Below the pieces are notes generated by a model. That model was given only the letters and a program-made list of their open reading frames with translations. It did not search any database and was not told the origin of the DNA. From assembly GCA_019614645.1 (NCBI GenBank), contig JABWDB010000001.1, forward strand, positions 8,787,501-8,851,500: DNA of 64,000 nt, written 5' to 3'. Origin of the DNA: Stratiolaelaps scimitus. Lineage: Eukaryota; Arthropoda; Arachnida; Mesostigmata; Laelapidae. How positions within the stretch are numbered: the stretch's first letter is position 1; each line of letters opens with the position of its first letter. Below, piece after piece: positions 14,500-26,302 of this stretch. The translations under genes and the position numbers were made by a program.

Positions 14500-15300
14500 C
14501 GGTCGCTGGGTCGATTGATCTGGGCGGCGGCGGCAGCAGCAGTGGCGTCTTTGAGCCAACTGACTGACAGCTAAACTGGCGCTCACGAACGGATCTCCAC
14601 GAAGCGGTCCGTCGCAATATCAGAGCGCTACAGGGCGTCCGCGTCAGTAGTCACCGGTAGTCATTCGTCCCTCGGGAGTGGGAAGGCGCGAACAAAAGTC
14701 ATTGGATGATGTCGTAAGGGACCGAGATGTCGGGAAGAGGTACCTAGCTAGTATTATGAGGCCCTTTGAACTGCGCTCGTCTCAGTGTCGCCAATGGGCT
14801 CGAGATCGCGTCGTAGCGGTAATCGTTGTCGACGCCAACGGCGATGGCAAGGATCCCGACGGCAACAACGAAATACAGTCAGACTGAAGAAGACAAGAAG
14901 GGCGGCAGCGACGAACAGCAGCGGCCGGACACGGAATGAGACGAGACAAACCTGGGAAATATTGTGGCGAGTGTCACATCCGCGCTAAGCTTCGCTGCTA
15001 GAGCTCTCGAAAAGTTTCTAAACAGTTGTATCCGAAGGGAGAACACTTGGTAGATAAAGCTAGCTGGCTTACTGAGTTGGTTAGTTAGGCCGTTGGTTTC
15101 GTGCTTCGGGTCATGCTGTTGGACGCTTGCTTTCGATAAAAGCTGGTTGACCAATCCTAGCCTCTTCGACAGCGACGCTGTCGCCGGCCCTCCGTCGAGG
15201 GAAAAACCTTCCCTCTACCGATACTCGTGCTGTTCTACCTCTGTTGTGGAGTCCATGCTTGTGTTTGTGTGGACGTGTGAATGAATGAGGCTGTTGACTA
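14500..15300. promoter_or_regulatory. GC/CpG-rich block, possible 5' leader or promoter
   Basis: This block has many CpG and CGG/CAG units compared with its AT-rich flanks. It contains Inr-like TCAGT in GCGTCAGTAGTC at about 14,641. Short Arg-rich frames follow. It could be a transcription start region or first exon of a plus-strand gene with long introns. No TATA box or downstream element was confirmed. Confidence 0.2.
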
Positions 15301-15584
15301 AATGAGGCAACGTTGTCGTTGGCGGTTGGCTATCCATTAAATTGATAGATACCAGACTCTGGCCCGTCGTTAACGGGCTGTGGGATGAGTGTGTGCAATT
15401 AAGCGTCGCCTATGCCTTTCTACCCGAGAAACTTTTCGAGGGTCGAAGGAAGAGAACGAGAGCACGAATAGAGGAGAAAATAAAGAATAAAAAAAAACAT
15501 AGAGATGCACACAACAGGGCGTTCTCTTTTGTGGGGGCGCCGTTTGGCAATATGTCTATCGAATATTTTGTCAGCGAGCTGATC

Positions 15585-15602
15585 TATATATATATATATA
15601 TA
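15585..15602. repeat. (TA)n microsatellite
   Basis: Nine TA units just downstream of the GC-rich block at 14.5-15.3 kb. Confidence 0.85.
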
Positions 15603-15605
15603 TTA

Positions 15606-18358
15606 TTATAGATGTGTAGCAGCACTTACATAGTGAGTGAAGCTATTAGATGAAACTTGTGATGGTCAGGAAGACATCTTGCAGAGGAAGGGTGACTTTT
15701 CGATGGCTTATTTTCACTTACTTGCTTCCTGTTGTGTGTTAATGGTCTGACCTTAGAAAACAAAATTTTACAGCAGGAGCCATAATGAAATACCAATCAA
15801 TTTGTATCAGTTGAACCGTGCTTATTTTCGCGTTTGGGGATTGCTATAGAGGGCTTTAATCCATTAGGTTCAGTGAGGCTTCTACCCGACATAGCGTGCC
15901 AACATGACACCTATATAAATGGATGTTCGCAGGTGAATTACGAAATTGGATTTAGATTTAGACGACAAGGCTCAACCTTACAGGTACCTCAATCGTACGA
16001 AGCGTCTCAGGTAAAACTACGAACACGGCCCAACTTAATCCAGTATGGCAACTATACTTCTGGAGTTCCACGTAGAGGAAGTTCAAAATGGGAAAATTTC
16101 ACGGTAGAATTGCCCAGGTCAAGGACAACGCTTCGGTAGATGGGTGTGCCATTTTTCACAACTATAGCGTCTATGTCCTTTCACTCACAACCAATAGAAT
16201 ATGCGTAGAGGTAAAACCGCACCGCCCCCTAACACTAAACACAGATGTCTGTGAAGCCTTCCGCTGAGGCGACCTTAGACCACTCGAGGTCACCCTAATT
16301 GGCTCATTCGAACTCTACCCGTTGTCGTTACCCCTATGCAATGCCGACTCAAGCCCTCTCAGTTCGTGACGAGGACGTGGCTTAGTAGCGACCACTAGCA
16401 AAGAAATTCGCTCCGCATTCGTCTGTACTGTATTAGTATTGTTATTATCATAATATTTCTTGTGCCGCGGTTCGACGACTTCACATTGGGCATTGACCAC
16501 GATTCGGCCATCGTGTCGCGTGGAACGAAGTCAGTATCTCTCTTTTCCGCTACTAGTTATTACACTCGGTCGTGCAAAATAAAGAGAGGTGACGTTTGAG
16601 ATACAGTAAATGAAACTTTTTAATTTGCAAATCATAAGCTACTTCATTCGAAAACAACCAGGGCAAACTGTCAGCGATTATTATACGCACAAACGGCCGT
16701 CGACAGCAGCACTGCACCGATGTCTCGGACACGTTATGTCTACTTTATTCAGAGATGCTTTAAGCAGATGGAGGATGTATTTTTTCCTTTGCGAACTGCA
16801 ACAATATTCTAAAAACGTTTAAAAATATTAGAGTATTCCATTTTTGCTTCTTTCGGCAAGGCGTCTACAAATGTAGAAATGTTCGCACAAACATCCATCA
16901 TGATCCTCTGCGTCCCCCAAGACACCTAGCTCGGGAGCCAATCAGGGCTGCTCAGATTATTTTTACCTTATTATTACTATTGTTGTTGTTTGTTGTTGTT
17001 TTTAATTATATATTTCGCAACACCCTGTTCACCCGCAGTTCGAGAGAGATGAGATTGTTCCCGATTTTTATGGATGTGTTCGGCTGCAGCCATGTATGAT
17101 CGGAGACATTCTGTTTATTTGTTTGTACTTGTTTTAGCCTTCAATCGTCTGTGTTAGGTTTCCGTCTTGAATCGACCCTCGTCGGGCTGCTTTCAGCCTC
17201 GAGAACAGCGGCAGCGTCTGTTGGTATTGGAAACGATCGGCATTGGAACGAAGATTAATGTAGGATCATTTACATCGTAAATTCTGTCCTGATAAACTAT
17301 AGAAAAACAAATAAAAGTAGGAGAAACCGTCACAGCCATTCACTGTCTGTTCGTTGTTTATAACTGCCTGCATATTTGAACATGTCCGACCTCAGTTGTT
17401 TTTGTTGTTACACAGTGATGTCGATGAGGGTAGCTTGTCCTTCTCCATTTGCTGACCTATGTCGGTCATGATATGGGTAACTACTAAGCTACCGTTACTT
17501 ACCCGTGACTAAATGTGATTTGTTTGTCTAGAGAAATACGAGAAATAATAACTTTCAGTCGGTATCACGTATAAATTACAAATGCACCTGGTCACAACAA
17601 CGTAGTCTCTGGGGCGCCACCATCAATAAATAGACTGGGGAGAAAACTTCAGTTTAGGATTGATCATACTTAGGGTCATAACGTTAGGAACAGTGTAGAG
17701 CAGACGTCCCACTTCGCTATACATCATATGCAGCTGTTTTTAGCAGATATACAGGTAAGGTAATGTTTGTCAAGTTTGAATGGAGCTATTAACGGTGCCG
17801 GGTAGCAGCCACCACCGTATCCAATCCTACGAATATCGAAAACATGGTCTAGATGAACTGGCCGAATTGTACCAGCATATTAAACCTAGACAATAAGAGA
17901 AAAACTTGATCGATGATAGATGATGAATTGGCTATATCATTGGCTATATCATCATCATCGATGACAAACGTTGAGCTTGGTGGCTCTTGCCCAAGATGAG
18001 TTGACAATCCTGTTGACATCCTGAGCTCGGCAGGAGTCAAGGAATTGTGATCTGATGTTGCCGAGTGGTGGCATAATGGAAATAGAACAATTTAAGCCAT
18101 CTAGTGTCTCCGAATGGCGTAAATAACAGCGGATGTTGTTACGTATTCTAATACCCGAGAGAATCAAGGTGATACCGAAAGTGATCATCTCTGATGCTCG
18201 CAAATTGTCCGCTCCATAAAATTTGCTAGAGAAAAATCAATCACAATCTTGTTCTTGGCTTAGAGTCAAGCGTAAAATAACCGACCAAAATACCACCCTG
18301 TTTTATAGGTCTTACAGAAAGTCATGTCAAAAACGTCGAATGCCTTGTGAATATATAT
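15606..18358. other. No supported gene
   Basis: AT-rich DNA. A 101-codon forward frame (15,834-16,139) carries several AG/GT pairs but has no recognised content. GTT-rich sequence lies near 16,978-17,000. Confidence 0.55.
17928..17952 (+). repeat. Tandem 12-mer, two copies
   Basis: TTGGCTATATCA occurs twice head to tail and is followed by a short ATC run. This is probably replication slippage. Confidence 0.7.
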
Positions 18359-18637
18359 CTAGCTGAATTTAGTACAGGGTAATAGCCGCGGGTGCACATC
18401 GCGTTTTTTTGAAAGCGACACGCGTTTGATTTCCTCTTTCGTTAGTGCAGCATCTCGCCAAACGGGATGATGCACTGGGTTGGGGTCCGGTAGGCCTTCT
18501 CGTCGTGACAGCGGCGGCGTTGCTGTCAATTGTAAAGTTCGTTTGGGGAAATGGTCAATGTCGTGGGCCCGGGCAGGGTACAGAGATACTGCGGCCAGAT
18601 GCTTTACTCCTCTGATGGTTTCTGAGTGCTTCTCAGG
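18359..18637 (-). CDS. Charged open frame, possible terminal exon
   Basis: This is a 92-codon stop-free minus-strand frame bounded by TAA (18,638-18,640) and TAG (18,359-18,361). It is rich in basic residues and proline, for example DALTKEEIKRV-like helical and PLSRREGLPDPNPVHH segments. Possible acceptors (ctcag, cctgag) lie near its 5' edge. There is no codon-position GC contrast (about 49% at third and 47% at second positions), so support is weak. The product is not recognised. Confidence 0.18.
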   Translation of the reverse strand, partial: PEKHSETIRGVKHLAAVSLYPARAHDIDHFPKRTLQLTATPPLSRREGLPDPNPVHHPVWRDAALTKEEIKRVSLSKKRDVHPRLLPCTKFS

Positions 18638-19747
18638 TTAGGCGAATTCAGCCATTAATTTTTCCGCTATTTCATTGTGGAAGTCCTTTCTATCCGTAGC
18701 GGTTGAACCAGAGCAAATCGTTTTACATTAATTTCAAGAGTTGGTTTTATATATACGAGTGTGGAGCGCCGTTTACGTCTGTGCAACCGCAGCTGCCGCG
18801 GTAATGGATGGTCCCAAGAAACGGTTTTATTTACGGGTCCAAAAAGGCAGTGGATATCGGCGGACTGTTATGATTTTCTAATGAGAGCTGATTTGAAATA
18901 GTTTTCATACCGACGACCACGAACAGTTTGCAATTCAACTCGGTTGAGGATGTTGTTATTTGTTGTGTTATTGTTGTTATTTCAATTTAAAATCGACCAA
19001 GGACGAATCTTGAAATATCGTTGCGGTATCTCTTTATATTATAATATTTGTTCTAATATGATTGATTGCTTATTTTCTACACTCTGTATACGATGATTAA
19101 AATGCTCGGCTATCAGTTATCTCGCAGGGGCTGGATGATGGAAAGAATACGACGCCGCCCTTCCCTCGCTTCTGTGTGTTCAACGAGTCAATCTCATTGC
19201 CTCCCTTGGAACTATGACCTCTGCCTGAAAGCCTGAACCGTGCGCCTCACCGAAAATGCGTAACTGTAAATTTTTTAATAATGAATAATGTATAGGCTTA
19301 CATATGACAACGTCCAATGGTTTAGTTCTGTTTAGGCGCCATTATATGTATATGCGTAAGATCTCATAGGGTGTTCATTATCGCCAGGTGTGTTCGTGAG
19401 TGATTTCACGAGTGTTTTAATAATGGCGGCCGTGCCAGGCTTAGATGCTCTGCACCTGAGGAGTAATATATTATACTGGTACAACGCAGTCGTATTTGAT
19501 ATATATATATGTCACATCTGTCTGGTTTCGAACGACAACAGGCAGATTATCGTGTTGTGAATTCTTTCATTATTGAAATAAATATTCCAAGGGGATTTCT
19601 TTGGATTAATTCTCGTAACAATAATTAATCGCGTTTTTCGGCTAATCCTCATAACGAACATTTGTAACTCTATGTTGTTGTATGCAGTGGCTCTCCTTAT
19701 TTGCCACAGATATCCTTGAGGGAATTATACGGACTTGCAAGTTCTCC

Positions 19748-19764
19748 ATATATATATATATATA
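19748..19764. repeat. (TA)n microsatellite
   Basis: A pure TA run of about eight units. Confidence 0.85.
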
Positions 19765-20180
19765 CCCTGTGCAATTTCATCCCTGCCAAAAACGCAGTAA
19801 ATGCGGAGAGCACTCTTTCGGCAAATTCTCCCCGTTAAAGGTGAACAGCCGCCTCTCCCTACAAAACAGATGGATATCCAAACAAAATATGAGCAAGCAA
19901 CATCAACAACAAGCATGACGAAACATATGATAACGCTTAAGCGCAATCACTCCACCGTAAAACGTGACTACACAGACATACACTCGCTCATCTAAATACG
20001 ATTCATGCATCGTCATTCATTCTCACCGTTCGCTCGCTCACTGGCGCGCACGCGCGCGCATTCAAAATTCATCTGAAGCTCGACTCTTCTGGCATCAAAG
20101 GGTTCGTTTTTTGCTGTTGGCTGCTGCGGCATTACTGGCTTGATTCACTGCGGACCACGCAGTGGAAGACACACACGCAC

Positions 20181-20199
20181 ATATATATATATATATATA
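20181..20199. repeat. (CA)n/(AT)n microsatellite
   Basis: A short CA run leads into nine AT units. Confidence 0.85.
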
Positions 20200-20999
20200 C
20201 AGACACGGAGGAATGGGAGAAGGTAGGGGTGGTGGGTCCCTGCAGGATGCGAAGGCCGAATGGCGTCTTGTGACATCGTTCGCTTGAGGCGAAGACCACC
20301 GTGTGAGACTGTCATGAGCGTCATGCATTGGCTGTTTGCTAATTCAACGAACGAGTGACAGGGGTTGCCCGGGGGGTGGGGGGGTAAGCCTTTCGAGATG
20401 GCTTCGGTGTCAGCATAGAATATACATAGCTTGGTTTTATTATAATAAGGATCGCTTTGAGTCAACAGGAGAAACTACAAAAGGTTAAAATGGTTTTTGT
20501 TGCTGGGGAGCTGGAGTTCGCCGTTTTATTCAACTGTTCCGCCCCGTTGTCTTAAGCGTATCGGCCGGCTTATATTCTGCATCGATCTCGTATAAAACGA
20601 TTAAAAGTAGATCCGTTTGATTTCGCAACGAAGAGACATGTATGTGACAATCGAGCCGATCCGACTTGTGTATTCAATATAATTAATTAATCCGCTCACC
20701 CATACGTAACCATACGTTCACCACAAATTGGCATAGTCGAAGCAATACGACCGCCATTGTGGTCCTTATTACCTGTCGTTGTGGATTCGTTCGATTCTTT
20801 GACGAAACGCAAACTCACACACACACATATGTATATGACTAATCGTATTAACAGTAAAAACATTACTAATTATGGCAATCCTGATACGCCATTACAACTG
20901 CCTTTTATATCCGTCACTTAATGGCCATCTTTTGCAGCCACAGTGCAGTCCCCATCGAAACACCAACAACAATAATAACTGCTGCCACCGTCGCCGTGA

Positions 21000-21094
21000 C
21001 GGTTTAGCGTTTCGTGGTTGTTAGCATTTACCTATTCGAACTACTGCCGCCTCTATCTCTAACAGAGAGACAACACCAACACCAGGCCGCGTGC

Positions 21095-21129
<35 letters not shown>

Positions 21130-21850
21130 CCACCGTCAGTGCGACGTAACCACGAGCCAACCCGCACGGATTTCTCTCTCTCTCGCTCTCTCTCTCTCTA
21201 TCTATTTTCTTTCTATTTACGGCTACTACCGGTGGGAGCAGTGTATCGCGGACGCGAGACAGCAGCAGCAGCAGAAGAAGAAGAAAATCCAGCAATCTTA
21301 GGACCGGGCGGTGGTGCCGGTCGGTGTTGTTCAAACGGCCAAAGAACGCTACGAGCGAGAAAGAAACAAGAGCGGGCCCGGCGGCAAACCACCCTTGAGC
21401 AGAGACTCAACGAAGACCCAACGACACTGCCGCCGACAACAACAACAGCAACAGCAACAACAACAACAGCGAAGGGAAATATCTCGAGAAGACTACTTGT
21501 GATGAAGAACTCCTCCTCTTCTCGTTCTGTTATTACTCCCCCCATTCCCCATCATCTTTTGGTAGTTGTAATGGTAGTAGTAGTTGTTGTTGTGGTTGGT
21601 GTCTTCATTCGTGATCTTCCGCGCTCTCTGTCTCTCTCTCTCTCTTTCTGTGTGTCTGAGTCGGTTCATCTCATTCGCGTGCCATGAGCTTCGAGTCACT
21701 GGGCCATCCCTATCGGTCGATCCCCCTCCCTTCCTGACACACCTCTCGCACAGTGGAGCAACGCACGGCGACTTACTGTTGTCGTTGCCCTCGCAAAGTT
21801 AACCGCTTACAACAGCTTGCCCGCTGTACGAAGGAACCGCGCTGTACAGA
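21000..21850. promoter_or_regulatory. Low-complexity GC-rich block, possible leader exon
   Basis: CT tracts, CAG/AAG runs and CAA repeats dominate, giving frames of up to 198 codons that are repeat products. The strand-asymmetric pyrimidine-rich sequence and CpG content resemble an arthropod 5' untranslated or promoter region. Confidence 0.2.
21098..21199 (+). repeat. (CT)n tracts
   Basis: Two CT runs (21,098-21,127 and about 21,172-21,199) separated by GC-rich sequence. They generate Ser-Leu repeats on one strand and Glu-Arg repeats on the other, which explains the long apparent frames here. Further CT tracts lie at about 21,626-21,646, 37,506-37,529, 46,401-46,422, 47,806-47,821, 49,341-49,360 and 50,991-51,012. 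Confidence 0.9.
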
Positions 21851-21911
21851 CAGGGAGAATTGACACCCGTAAATTTTTCTAACGCCCAGGCGTTAATGAA
21901 ACCTTGTACGC

Positions 21912-21930
21912 ATATATATATATATATATA
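21912..21930. repeat. (AT)n microsatellite
   Basis: A pure AT run of about nine units. Confidence 0.85.
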
Positions 21931-22277
21931 AACGGCTCAAAGGTCGGTTCGAACTCAGGAAATCTTCGTGATACGGGTGTGCTCAGTTAAATGCCAGCTC
22001 CGGTCTTTAAGCAATAGGGGAAGAGAAACACTGGCCCACATCGAAGCCTTGGTGTAACCATTGATTGATTCGAACTGTAAATATGTGATGTGCAATAGTA
22101 GAAATGGGTCTATGATGCTCTGTTACAAGAAAGAAGAAATCAGTATTGATTGTATGCTAATAGTATCTAAAAGCAGATGCGTAATTAAAAAATAAATCTG
22201 TATATTATGAGGTTTTGTACCGAGCGAATGCATTTGCTTTAATCCTCTATCCCTTCTTCATTCTATCTCACTCTCAG

Positions 22278-22417
22278 CTTACGTTCAATGGCAGAAAGCT
22301 TTGGTGCCGTTGCTCATGGAAGTACTGCTTCAAGGACTTGGCATGTCGATCATGCTGGACCTGTCTGGGCTTTCCCCAACCCATCTATGTGATGACAGGC
22401 AGGGCAATATTAACTAG
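22278..22417 (+). CDS. Candidate terminal exon with a hydrophobic segment
   Basis: A strong acceptor (cttcattctatctcactctcag) is followed by a 45-codon open frame ending in TAG. GC is about 60% at first and third positions and 31% at second. The peptide contains a membrane-like stretch (ALVPLLMEVLLQGLGMSIML). All three forward frames stay open for at least 35 codons here, so the reading frame is an inference from codon statistics. One alternative frame is Cys/Trp-rich. No homology is recognised. Confidence 0.3.
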
Positions 22418-22469
22418 GGTTTAGAGGTTTCGTTTAGTGTCATTCAAGCGAATATGTCGCTTCATGAGA

Positions 22470-22473
<4 letters not shown>

Positions 22474-22505
<32 letters not shown>
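22474..22505. repeat. (TA)16 microsatellite
   Basis: About 32 nt of pure TA, one of the longest runs in the window. Confidence 0.9.
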
Positions 22506-22510
<5 letters not shown>

Positions 22511-23961
22511 TGCTATACACTTCTGAGCACCGTTTTTTTAGCGCAAATCACAGTATCTATGACACAGTCAGATGTATACGCGTTCGTATTGTATACCACA
22601 CATCAATTCGTATACGGTCACTCCAGGTTAATCTCATGTCTCAACCAAAGTAAGTAAACTTCACTTCTGCACAATCAGGTACCTACTACTATCCCAAGTT
22701 TTAAAGTTGGCCCATACGTAAGGTAGGCATCTATACATGGAATAGATTTGTATGAATATTTTGTTGACCGGAGGCTAATCATAGCACTCCCGCATCAGAG
22801 CACAACGGTTGCGGTCGAGGCCCGAATTTGCGTCCCTTGCGTCGCGGACCGCGTTCCATATTGCCGGATCGATCAGCGAATATATTGAAATCATGATCTC
22901 CCGGACAGAGCCATGACTGGTCTTACTATCACACCCACAAACAACCGAGTATGTACAAATGATTCCTGGTCAACACTACACATGTGACCAGTTGTCGTTT
23001 CTCGAACTCGGTGTCGACATTTGGCTACTGAGACCACAATAATGTCTGTGTCTATTGTGCGCATATCGGTTATGGTTCCACTCAATGATAATAATAATAA
23101 TGAAAATACAAAAATCGCGTGTCGTGACCAACGATGTTGGTAATGATGTGTGAATCTCTCGTCGTGCTCCGAGCCGAGCGGTATCATAGTAACAGCAGTG
23201 GTGGGTAGGTTTCAACTGTTATGTATAATATATATATATATATATATATATAGAGTTCATCTTCGAGCCATGGTGATAGAGTGAGAGAATGCTGATGTTG
23301 ACGAGTTAGAGTCTCTGTCCACATAGAGCGGACGAAGATGAGACAGATCTTGGTGTCGATCGGTGTCTCGCCAGTGGTATATCAGTCGCTTGAAATGTGG
23401 AGGAGGGTCTACGATTCTTATTGAGATCTACGGTCTTTCGACCCCGTGCTGAACGCGGAAAGATATGAGTCCACGTTGACGCGGCCAAAGGAATTCAAAC
23501 GCATCACGAGCATATTTACGTTTTTAAATCGTCATCACAGATCGCTCCCGTCGAATACGAAATAGCCTGACTCAGATATGTCAGCGCATTTCGTATCATT
23601 GTTATCCTCTAATATGACACGAATATTCTCAAAGTATCCGCTGTCGTCAACGTTGTCCGCTGGCTCCGCTGGTTAGAGTCGAAGAGGACGCGAGAGGCTT
23701 AGTAAACGAAATACCTTTTTACTACGGCGGACACGCGAGCAGAACGCTTAGGTTGTTTCAGGCAAAAAACGAACATTTCTTCAACATTGAACGCCTGACC
23801 TCCTTGGTTGACCAGTTAATAGACACTCGCGGATGAGACATATTTACATAATGTAATCAAGCAAACTACAATCAGCCCTATACATAAAATAGAAACTCTT
23901 CCATTTTGATGGAGGGGGGAGGGCGAATTGGTAAGTAAAAAAAAATATATGTATATATTAA
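22506..23961. other. No supported gene
   Basis: Short frames only. Confidence 0.55.
23228..23251. repeat. (TA)12 microsatellite
   Basis: About 24 nt of pure TA. Confidence 0.9.
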
Positions 23962-23985
23962 TTAGGTTGACCTAAAAATAATGAG
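23962..23985 (+). repeat. mariner left terminal inverted repeat
   Basis: The sequence TTAGGTTGACCTAAAAATAA continues to atgag. It matches the reverse complement of the right end with few differences: CCTAAAAATAATGAG on the left against CCCAAATTATGAG on the right. Confidence 0.8.
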
Positions 23986-24022
23986 ACACATATAAATATC
24001 AATATCGGCTTAACTAAGTAAG

Positions 24023-25134
24023 TTAAAACAAAGATTTTTTAGAGTGAGTTAGAGGTATGCACCAGAGTTCTGGCAGCCTTCTAACAGCCAGGTATGCCCC
24101 ATTTCTATTACCAGTTATAACTTCGTTATTTAAGGCCTCTCTGAGTAAATTGATGTTTGCATACCTTGTGCCACCTATAGCTCTCTTTAATCGATGGAAG
24201 CAACCATAGTCACACGGGCTTAAATCGAGACAATAAGGGGGTAATATAAATAAACATAATAATGCCATCGCTCAATCTTGTTGGCCTTAAGCCAGGACGT
24301 AATTTCATTGCTACGATGGGCCCTAGCATTGTCATCGAGCAGACATACTCGTTGCTTCCTATTGCCATGCCAATTATTCATGAGTCCCTTCAAGATCTCG
24401 AGATATCGAGCCGAGTCCATCTTTTCTTTTGGGCCCAAAATCTCGTAGTAGCAAATTCCGTTAAAATCCATGGCAAGTGCTACCATTACTTTAGGCTCGA
24501 ATCTACAATATTTGGTACAGATACTGGCTGTAGGAAAGATCAAGTGAAACAGTGGCTGCTCACCTGGTCGTAGCCACTGTTTCATTTGATCTTTTTCCGG
24601 TCCGCTATACAGGCTGACTCATGTCTCGTTCACTGCAACGGTATGCTCTAAGCGACTCTTTTGCTGCCTATATATGTTCAAATTGTTTCGCGAACACTCC
24701 TCACGCATTTTCAGTTGGCCAGGACCGAGTTAATGAGGGACATATTTTGCATTTTTTTTCTGCATCCTCAGATTATTTTTAATAATTCGGCGACATGTTT
24801 CATGAGGCACGCCAATTTTAGGCGACAAGGTCGTCAATGACCAAGCTCTAGTTTACTCAAAAGCTATTTCGATTATCTCGATCCGTGCGTTGAATTGAGA
24901 TTCGGGAAGGGGTGGGCGCCCTCGATGTTTATTAGTGTCACAGCAGCGTTACCTACACTGCGCACACCAACGGCACACCTGTCGTCGATTCAGGGCATGA
25001 TGGCCGTGCACGCTAACCAACTTTCGATGGATTTCAGCTAGACATTTCTTTTTGTGAAACATAGACCTTTTTTTGTAGAGAGAGAGGAGGAAATTTCCTC
25101 CAAACGCATGGACACCAACAGAGACACCTTCCAA
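24023..25134 (-). pseudogene. mariner transposase pseudogene
   Basis: From N to C terminus on the minus strand: a helix-turn-helix region near 25,020-24,955 (CLAEIHRKLVSVHG, then RRQVCRW), a linker with a GRPPLPESQFN motif, and the catalytic core. The first catalytic Asp of the usual DET motif reads Asn (VNET), and the next codon, normally Trp, is TGA. The second Asp is present (LLDDNARAH near 24,330), and so is the third (LDLSPCDYG near 24,210). The spacing between them is about 17 nt too long and out of frame: a net insertion in an AT-rich spot (about 24,243-24,263). Several other stops occur upstream, for example at about 24,850 and 24,950. It cannot encode an active transposase. Confidence 0.85.
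24535..24594. repeat. Inverted repeat inside the transposase relic
   Basis: Arms of 23 nt (24,535-24,557 and 24,572-24,594) match at 22 of 23 positions around a 14-nt loop. The arm begins AAAGATCAA on both copies read 5' to 3' in opposite directions. In the transposase frame the second copy encodes LFHLIF, a segment with no counterpart expected at that place in the family. Confidence 0.8.
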
Positions 25135-25426
25135 TCTCTATGAAAGTGGGCCGATCCAGTGCAGGGTTGACGTGGATGACAAAACGCCTCTGCCTGCTAA
25201 AACCATCCTCTGCTGAAAGTGTATCTCTTCCCTAGAGTCGGCACGCATAGACCTGACACTTTTCTTTTGAAAATGCAAGTCTGAGGGACCTGCTCCGGCG
25301 GTTGTAATTTCAAACGCCCAACGAAAGCCGAATGCTAGCGGCTTTCGCGCCGCTTGCTTGTTAATTGTTATGTCTCACTACCCGCCAAAATTTAACTCAA
25401 ACGGGCCAAGAATAAGACGACAGGGG

Positions 25427-25449
25427 TCTCATAATTTGGGTCAACCTAA
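25427..25449 (-). repeat. mariner right terminal inverted repeat
   Basis: Read on the minus strand it begins TTAGGTTGACCCAAATTATG and mirrors the left end at 23,962. A TA dinucleotide follows directly outside it. Confidence 0.8.
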
Positions 25450-26302
25450 TATGTACTATATTTCATATAATTTAGCTGTTAACTTCGTTTGTAGAATCAA
25501 ACGTGGAACGGCAGGGTCGCTGTCACTCCATGTGTGCCTTCCGAAAAAACGCCTGAACGTTACTTGCTGGACCACTCGCGTGGTTCAAAGTGAAATGAGC
25601 GTGCTAGCCGATTAAGTTGTCCGCATAGCTGCAGATGCGCAATACTTTTAATTGAACAACAAACGAGACGACGAAAATGCCACAATGAGTTTGGCGAGAA
25701 ATCCTACCAGTTCTGGCATCATTCCGAACAGAGCAGTATCAATCTGGCTGCCAGGTGTTCATCAAGGACTTGCTAACAAAAGTGGTATTGGTTTCCTTCA
25801 ACTAATTTTTACTTGTGTTCTATTGGCATTATTATAGAGTCAGATCAAATTCGTCAGTTTGACTTTATTAAATAAACAGTCGTTGAAATATCAGGCGGAA
25901 GGGAACACCAATGAGGGATGGGTGGCCTTATTCGGTTACACATCTCCAAAATTCTCAATCGAAAAATTGCTTGACCAGCAATTGATTCTGGTGGCGTTCT
26001 GTTGCTACTTTCGGATTCCTTTGCACTGATGGATTCTGTGCATTTGATCGTTGTTCGTTCGGGCCCAGAAATCACTTCACTACTGAAAATCGATTTGCAG
26101 AAACTGTTTCGTGCTGTTTGGCGGATTTTACACGAAACTCGACACAAATTAGGTGCGTTCATGCTCCGTGCTGACTCAACCAATGGTCGTAAGCCCAGTT
26201 ACCCAAGCCCATTTCCGTCGTTCATTAGGTTCAGCGGAACAATAAATTAAAAAAGAAAATTTTACACATACGTCTTATTCTCTCGACGCATGTTCACCCA
26301 GG
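25450..26302. other. Open frames on both strands, unresolved
   Basis: Between 25,858 and 26,183 a minus-strand frame of about 109 codons is open. A forward frame (about 25,978-26,152, ending before a GTGCGT donor) reads with hydrophobic content, VLLLLSDSFALMDSVHLIVV. The forward frame's phase does not join the exon at 26,303. I could not choose between the strands. Confidence 0.2.

Larger units (their letters stand above)
18641..20999. other. No supported gene
   Basis: AT-rich with short frames and two AT microsatellites. A CG/CA dinucleotide patch (gcgcgcacgcgcgcg) lies near 20,044-20,060. Confidence 0.55.
23962..25449 (-). mobile_element. mariner-family DNA transposon, inactive copy
   Basis: This 1.49-kb element is bounded by near-perfect terminal inverted repeats beginning TTAGGTTGACC, a start shared by several mariner lineages. 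It encloses a decayed minus-strand DD34D-type transposase. The right end abuts TA (25,450-25,451), the mariner target. The left end sits against an AT-rich tract (23,941-23,961), where the TA has been blurred by one base. The copy is non-autonomous because of stops, a frameshift and loss of a catalytic Asp. It is longer than the roughly 1.3 kb usual for mariners, consistent with internal insertions. Confidence 0.85.

Noticed and set aside
21014..21687. Frames of 95-198 codons on both strands
   Set aside because: They consist of CT, CAG, AAG and CAA repeats that are open in many frames. There is no independent coding evidence.
22320..22395. TWHVDHAGPV in one frame resembling an integrase motif
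   Set aside because: There is no neighbouring integrase sequence in the same frame, and a stop follows soon after. Coincidental.
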